Below, in pieces: positions 6,907-10,283 of a DNA stretch of 10,283 bases. The position numbers and the translations under genes were made by a program. This DNA comes from JALNYB01 sp023230065 (GTDB lineage: Archaea; Thermoplasmatota; Thermoplasmata; Methanomassiliicoccales; Methanomethylophilaceae). The stretch lies in contig JAVESW010000041.1 of NCBI GenBank assembly GCA_034006405.1, forward strand, positions 1 through 10,283. Reading direction: 5' to 3'. The first letter of the stretch is position 1, and every line of letters begins with the position of its first letter. The notes under the pieces were generated by a model, which saw only the letters and a program-made list of their open reading frames with translations, did not search any database and was not told the DNA's origin.

Positions 6907-6923
6907 GGGATTCAAACATCCCT
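6898..6923. terminator. Possible bidirectional hairpin at the radB/idsA convergent ends
   Basis: Two overlapping dyads sit at the junction of the convergent genes: GATGTTT (6898-6904) with AAACATC (6914-6920), and AGGGAT (6906-6911) with ATCCCT (6918-6923). Either hairpin would lie at the 3' end of both messages. No strong T-run follows on either strand, so a termination role is uncertain. Confidence 0.3.
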
Positions 6924-7895
6924 ATCTATGGCGTATTCCGCGAGAGCGATCATGAAGTCCTTGTCTTCGCTGGGTTCAAGGCAGTCCAATTTGGATATGG
7001 CTTCATCTATCTTCTGACGTGCGCATTTCAAAGCATAATCTATGCTTCCTGCTTCTTTGAGTATCTCTCTTGCACGGTCGATATCTTTTTTGGTATCTTT
7101 CTGATTTCCGAGAAGATCTTTGAATTCAGCTAAGACCTGTGGATCCTTAATGTGTTCCATTGCGTGTGTTACAAGTATGGTGCATTTTCCTTTACGAATA
7201 TCATTACCTACAGATTTTCCGGTCTTGGATGAATCTCCGGCGATACCCAAGTAATCATCATAGATCTGGAATCCGAGCCCGAGTGCCATTGCATATTCGT
7301 TTATGGCCTCAACCGTTTTCTTGTCAGCTCCGCCTATGATCGCTCCGCCTGATGCCGCAGCTGCGAAAAGTACGCTTGTTTTCAATCTGATGGTCTCGAT
7401 GTAAACATCTTCTGATACGATCTTTCCTTCGTTGGCAGTATCCATTTCCTGTCCGCGGGCAAGGTCCCAAACTGCTGTTGTTACATATCTGAGAACATCT
7501 TTGAGTCTGTCTCCAGAGATATCTAGTTCTGCGATCACCTGGAATGCTTTCGCGAAAAGTGCATCTCCTGCAAGTATCGCAGTAGGCATACCGTATCCGA
7601 CATGAATGGTGGTCATCCCCCTTCTTTTGTCGTCGCCATCCATATAGTCGTCGTGGATAAGCGTGAAATTATGGATGTATTCTATGGCAACTGCGAGAGG
7701 CATTGCTTTTGATCTGTCTCCGCCTACTGCTCCTGCGGCAGCGAGGACAATTGCAGGTCTCATTCTCTTTCCGCCAGCATAAGGATACTGTCTGGATGCT
7801 TCGATGAGTTTCTGGGGCTCTTCGTTCTTTATGTAGCTTTTTATAGGTCCATCTACTTCTTCGGATGTTTTCAATAAGTATTGTTTTGCGTCCAT
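6912..7895 (-). CDS. idsA: Geranylgeranyl diphosphate synthase (short-chain prenyl synthase, IdsA type)
   Basis: Condenses IPP with allylic diphosphates, probably to C20 GGPP, the side-chain precursor of archaeal ether lipids. It is 327 aa, normal for the family. Landmarks are AGGKRMRP at 40-47 (IPP binding), the first Asp-rich motif DDYMD at 82-86, RRG at 91-93, GQEMD at 148-152, and the second Asp-rich motif reduced to DDYLG at 213-217 but followed by a further Asp at 221, a form seen in several archaeal enzymes. Phe77, five residues before the first motif, is the position that limits product length in the Sulfolobus acidocaldarius GGPP synthase, supporting C20. The ATG at 7895 was chosen because homology begins there; it overlaps the end of fni by 25 bp, and GGAAG lies upstream. 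An ATG at 7913 would add 6 residues. Third gene of the ipk-fni-idsA cluster. Confidence 0.95.
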   Translation of the reverse strand: MDAKQYLLKTSEEVDGPIKSYIKNEEPQKLIEASRQYPYAGGKRMRPAIVLAAAGAVGGDRSKAMPLAVAIEYIHNFTLIHDDYMDGDDKRRGMTTIHVGYGMPTAILAGDALFAKAFQVIAELDISGDRLKDVLRYVTTAVWDLARGQEMDTANEGKIVSEDVYIETIRLKTSVLFAAAASGGAIIGGADKKTVEAINEYAMALGLGFQIYDDYLGIAGDSSKTGKSVGNDIRKGKCTILVTHAMEHIKDPQVLAEFKDLLGNQKDTKKDIDRAREILKEAGSIDYALKCARQKIDEAISKLDCLEPSEDKDFMIALAEYAIDRDV

Positions 7896-8947
7896 TGTAA
7901 TTCTTCCAACCATTGTTTTGTATCGCCGAGTATGATGTACTTGGCTTTTGAAAGCTGTTTGATATTTGCAGAGCCGGTAAGGAGCATAGCTGCTCTGAGC
8001 TCTTCTTTGATAAGCAGTAGTTTCTGTTTTACGGCATCGGACGATTCTGTTGCTTCTCTTAGTACGGAGTGTGCAATACCCGCGCAGCAAGCGCCCATCG
8101 CGATAGACGCTGCGACATGTATGCCATCAAGGATGCCGCCGGAAGATATTATCGGAAGTCCGTTTCTTGCTTCAAGAAGCGATACCGGTGAGGGTATTCC
8201 CCAATCAAAGAATGATTCTCCCATTCCAGTTCTGATGTCATCTCCAACTTTCATTGCACGATATAATTCGACAGCGGAGAAACTTGTTCCTCCCATTCCG
8301 GCTATATCCATACCTATTATGCCTGTGCCTTTGAGTCTTGTTGCGACATCTTTGGAGACTCCCGCACCTGTTTCTTTGATGATAGTAGGATACGATCTTG
8401 CAATGTCGCGTATGGCCTCATAACAGCCTTCAGCGCTGGTATCGCCTTCGGGTTGAACAATCTCTTGCAAGAAGTTGAGATGGATCGCTATGACATCGGC
8501 ATCGATGAGGTCTTTTGCTTTTCCGATATCCTCGACAGTGAACCGATCTTTGCTTTTTTGAGGTATCAACTGAGGTGCACCGACATTTCCGATGACAAGA
8601 GGCACATCATAATCTTTGATAACAGAGTAGCTTTCAGGATCTACACCGTTAACGCCTGCGCGTTCGCTGCCTACACCCATTCCGATACCTAATTCAGAAC
8701 ATGCTTTTGCGATATTCTCATTGATTTTCTTAGCACCTGTGAAACCCCCCGTTATCGCGGTGACGATGAGTGGGAATTCTAAGGTTTGTCCGAGAACGTC
8801 CGCAGTCATGTCGATATCATCTGCATTTACTTCAGGGAGTGCATTGTGGATGAGCTTGATATCATCCCAATAACAGTATCCTGGTGCGATTCTTTCACTA
8901 AGACAGATATCTATATGGTCTGCCTTTCTTTCTCTAATAGGTATCAT
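7871..8947 (-). CDS. fni: Isopentenyl-diphosphate delta-isomerase, type 2 (FMN-dependent)
   Basis: Interconverts IPP and DMAPP using reduced FMN in a TIM-barrel; this provides the primer for prenyl chain growth. The 358-residue length is normal. Motifs are RKADHI at 7-12 (substrate phosphate), TAITGG at 63-68 (flavin), GSERAG at 93-98, HLNFLQEIVQPEGD at 156-169 including the catalytic Gln161 and metal-binding Glu162, KETGAG at 191-196, GGTSF at 219-223 and SSGGI at 268-272 (FMN phosphate). All look intact. Its ATG overlaps the ipk stop as ATGA, with GGCGG about 7 bp upstream inside ipk as ribosome binding site. It lies between the genes for the preceding and following steps of the pathway. 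Confidence 0.97.
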   Translation of the reverse strand: MIPIRERKADHIDICLSERIAPGYCYWDDIKLIHNALPEVNADDIDMTADVLGQTLEFPLIVTAITGGFTGAKKINENIAKACSELGIGMGVGSERAGVNGVDPESYSVIKDYDVPLVIGNVGAPQLIPQKSKDRFTVEDIGKAKDLIDADVIAIHLNFLQEIVQPEGDTSAEGCYEAIRDIARSYPTIIKETGAGVSKDVATRLKGTGIIGMDIAGMGGTSFSAVELYRAMKVGDDIRTGMGESFFDWGIPSPVSLLEARNGLPIISSGGILDGIHVAASIAMGACCAGIAHSVLREATESSDAVKQKLLLIKEELRAAMLLTGSANIKQLSKAKYIILGDTKQWLEELQWTQNNTY

Positions 8948-9723
8948 TTTAATCCGCCTTTAGCTATGGTGGAGATGACTTTATCTCCTTTTAACAATGA
9001 ATATAATCTATCTGGAACAGTACCGTTAATGAGTACACAATCTCTTCTTTCGGTACTGATCCTGAGCATAGCTTCCATCTTTCCGCGGACCCCGCCAGTG
9101 ACATCATCGATGTTGCTGTAACTATTGATATTTTCTAGTTTTTCAGATGTGACTTCATCGATAAGTTTTGCATCTTTGTTGTTTTTGGGATCCTTATCAT
9201 ACAATCCGTCTATGTCTGAGACGAAGATGACCTTTTCGGGTTTATACAAGTCGCAGAGAATTTCCATGATCTGATCTCCTGAACAGATTCCGAAACCCTT
9301 TTTACGGTCAATGACAACATCTCCGAAGAGAACAGGCATCAGTCCCAGGTGAGAAAATGCTAACATGACCTCCGGATCCTTTATGATAAGTTTTCCGTTA
9401 TCCATGATGAAACACGATCCTGGAGGGATGGATACTGCAGGAATTCCTTTTTTGAGGAGTTCTGCGATGATCATCGAATTCAATTCTCTTACGTCATATT
9501 GGACCTTTGCTACGGCAGGTATCTGTCCGAAATCGACAAGTCCGTTCTGCAGACTGTATTGTTTGGCTATTACATGTCCGAACGAACCTGCACCATGAAC
9601 GATGAGAACCCCTCTTTCGGATTTTTTGATCTCATCAAAGAGTCTTGAAACACATTCTTGATTGAAAGTTCTGTACTGGGTTTTGTCGGTGATGACGCTG
9701 CCGCCCAGTTTTATGAGTATCAT
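8944..9723 (-). CDS. ipk: Isopentenyl phosphate kinase
   Basis: Phosphorylates isopentenyl phosphate to IPP with ATP, the step that defines the archaeal variants of the mevalonate pathway. The protein belongs to the amino acid kinase family and has the typical length (259 aa). It shows LIKLGGSVITDK at 3-14 (Lys5 and Lys14, ATP phosphates), the catalytic His50 in GAGSFGH, which marks IPK against other amino acid kinases, FGDVV near 133-137, the nucleotide-binding VSDIDGLYDKDP, and TGGVRGK towards the C-terminus. Upstream of ATG 9723 there is no Shine-Dalgarno; ATTAAAAC on the minus strand about 25-30 bp upstream could be the TATA box. It appears to be the first gene of the cluster and overlaps fni by ATGA. 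Genes for earlier mevalonate steps are not in the window. Confidence 0.96.
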   Translation of the reverse strand: MILIKLGGSVITDKTQYRTFNQECVSRLFDEIKKSERGVLIVHGAGSFGHVIAKQYSLQNGLVDFGQIPAVAKVQYDVRELNSMIIAELLKKGIPAVSIPPGSCFIMDNGKLIIKDPEVMLAFSHLGLMPVLFGDVVIDRKKGFGICSGDQIMEILCDLYKPEKVIFVSDIDGLYDKDPKNNKDAKLIDEVTSEKLENINSYSNIDDVTGGVRGKMEAMLRISTERRDCVLINGTVPDRLYSLLKGDKVISTIAKGGLK

Positions 9724-9903
9724 TGCGTGTGATTATGGCAATATTCGTTTTAATGGTTATTGTCAAAAGTAGTATGGCTTGTCCGTCGAAATGTTTATTG
9801 TTTCTTTGATTAGTTTAATAGAGAACTAGGGGTAAGATGATAATAAGTCCCGCGTTCATGATATTGAGTCATAATTTTGTTAGGAAAATCTATTGATGGA
9901 TTT

Positions 9904-9944
9904 TTCGAGCAAAAGGTGTACGAAATGAAGGACACACCTTCGAA
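9904..9944 (-). terminator. Hairpin downstream of 5S rRNA
   Basis: AAGGTGT (9913-9919) and ACACCTT (9934-9940) can pair around a 14-nt loop; TTCG (9904-9907) and CGAA (9941-9944) extend the stem after a one-sided bulge. On the minus strand this lies about 45 nt beyond the 5S 3' end, after the T-tracts. It could be a processing site or backup terminator. Confidence 0.4.
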
Positions 9945-9978
9945 TGAGAAAAACAAACAAATATGAAATTCAAAGAGT

Positions 9979-9984
9979 AAAAAA
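9979..9984 (-). terminator. T-tract terminator of 5S rRNA
   Basis: Six T on the minus strand begin a few bases after the 5S 3' end, followed by further T-rich DNA (TTTGTTTGTTTTT on the minus strand near 9950-9962). Archaeal RNA polymerase terminates at such tracts without needing a hairpin. Confidence 0.65.
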
Positions 9985-9987
9985 GTG

Positions 9988-10108
9988 GTTGACAGCGTGT
10001 CAGTGTTCCCGTACGCTTGCGCAATACAGTACAGACAGATACGCGGGTGGGCTTTACTTCCGGGTTCGAAATGGGACCGGGTGTCTCCCCACCGCTATGG
10101 CCGTCAGA
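9988..10108 (-). rRNA. rrf: 5S ribosomal RNA
   Basis: On the minus strand the typical archaeal 5S core is readable: GGCCATAGCGG near the 5' end, then GGTGGGGAGACACCCGGTCCCATT, broken here as GGTGGGGAGACACC then CGGTCCCATT, TCGAACCCGGAAG and TAAAGCCCACC. Helix I closes between TGACGGC at the 5' end (10106-10100) and GCTGTCA at the 3' end (9996-9990). The molecule is about 117-123 nt; exact ends are uncertain by a few bases. No 16S, 23S or tRNA flanks it, so it is unlinked from the large rRNA genes, and a TATA box of its own lies upstream. Confidence 0.93.
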
Positions 10109-10130
10109 CCAATTCCTGCGATACATACTA

Positions 10131-10140
10131 ACTATATAAC
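10131..10140 (-). promoter_or_regulatory. TATA box of the 5S rRNA gene
   Basis: GTTATATAGT on the minus strand, centred about 27-30 bp upstream of the 5S 5' end, with an A-rich GAAAAAC just before it that could act as BRE. It is the clearest TATA box in the window and supports independent transcription of the 5S gene. Confidence 0.7.
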
Positions 10141-10156
10141 GTTTTTCAAGTCAGAT

Positions 10157-10283
10157 ATTTTTCGAGCAAAAGGTGTACGAAATGAAGGACACACCTTCGA
10201 ATGAGAAAAACAAACAAATATGAAATTCAAAGAGTAAAAAAGTGGTTGACAGCGTGTCAGTGTTCCCGTACGCTTGCGCAATA
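10157..10283. repeat. Tandem 5S rRNA unit, copy 2 (partial)
   Basis: The last 127 bases match 9900-10026 throughout, including hairpin, T-tract and the 3' third of the 5S gene. The window ends inside the unit, so the number of copies is unknown. Confidence 0.95.
10245..10283 (-). rRNA. rrf: 5S ribosomal RNA, second copy, 5' part beyond window
   Basis: The 3' end of a second 5S gene, starting 257 bp right of the first. It includes the helix I strand GCTGTCA (10253-10247) and the following helix up to the window edge. It is identical to the first copy over the visible part. Confidence 0.9.

Larger units (their letters stand above)
9900..10156. repeat. Tandem 5S rRNA unit, copy 1 (257 bp)
   Basis: The sequence starting at 9900 recurs without a visible difference from 10157, giving a period of 257 bp. 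The unit contains, reading on the minus strand, TATA box, 5S rRNA gene, U-tract and a hairpin, so each copy should be an independent transcription unit. Left of 9900 the similarity stops. Confidence 0.95.

Noticed and set aside
7881..8423. Open frame of 180 codons on the plus strand
   Set aside because: It lies wholly antisense to fni, whose motifs are intact; its translation is Ser/Pro/Ile-rich with no recognisable domain.
9885..9904. AAAATC/GATTTT dyad before the 5S repeat
   Set aside because: A 6-bp AT-rich stem is expected by chance here and it is not repeated in the second unit.
9944..10204. Open frames across the 5S region on both strands
   Set aside because: They cover the 5S rRNA gene and its repeat flanks; the RNA explains the sequence.
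9900..10283. Direct repeats as a possible CRISPR array or mobile element
   Set aside because: The period is 257 bp and the unit contains a 5S rRNA gene; there are no short repeats with spacers and no transposase.

Overview
The window looks like a chromosomal segment of a methanogenic or related archaeon of the Thermoplasmatota, most likely the Methanomassiliicoccales. The gene set is archaeal: the kinase Bud32, RadB, and isopentenyl phosphate kinase next to a type 2 IPP isomerase and a short-chain prenyl synthase. A 5S rRNA gene stands alone with its own TATA box, away from any 16S/23S genes, as in Thermoplasmata. None of the 11 complete genes ends in TAG (6 TGA, 5 TAA), which fits, but does not prove, a lineage that uses UAG for pyrrolysine. 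The taxon is an inference from gene content.

Left part (1-3610): a metal-ion uptake locus. A substrate-binding protein gene runs leftward off the window edge. About 310 bp of very AT-rich divergent promoter DNA separates it from a rightward operon of a second, paralogous substrate-binding protein, an ABC ATPase with a Cys-rich tail, and an ABC-3 family permease. The genes of the operon nearly touch. A GC-stem hairpin follows it.

Middle (3780-5138): tRNA-Pro(UGG), an XTP/dITP pyrophosphatase and Bud32, all on the minus strand. The two proteins overlap by ATGA. A short shared promoter with a 7-bp inverted repeat lies between Bud32 and the next, divergent pair.

Next (5138-6906): an AIM24/TIGR00266-family protein, then an unrecognised two-helix membrane protein with a charged tail (strong Shine-Dalgarno), then RadB with a GTG start.

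Right part (6912-9723): on the minus strand, ipk -> fni -> idsA in reaction order. This late archaeal mevalonate pathway runs isopentenyl phosphate -> IPP <-> DMAPP -> GGPP and supplies the lipid side chains. The genes overlap, which suggests one transcript.

Far right (9900-10283): a tandem array of 5S rRNA units with a 257-bp period. One unit is complete, with promoter, gene, U-tract and hairpin. The next is cut by the window end, and the visible 127 bp are identical. Positions 9724-9899 hold no gene that I can see. Overall the region is mostly ordinary. The parts most worth a second look are the 5S array, the matched 22-bp-spaced repeats in the two metal-uptake promoters, and the AIM24/membrane-protein pair. 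I did not find a clear new defence or mobile system.
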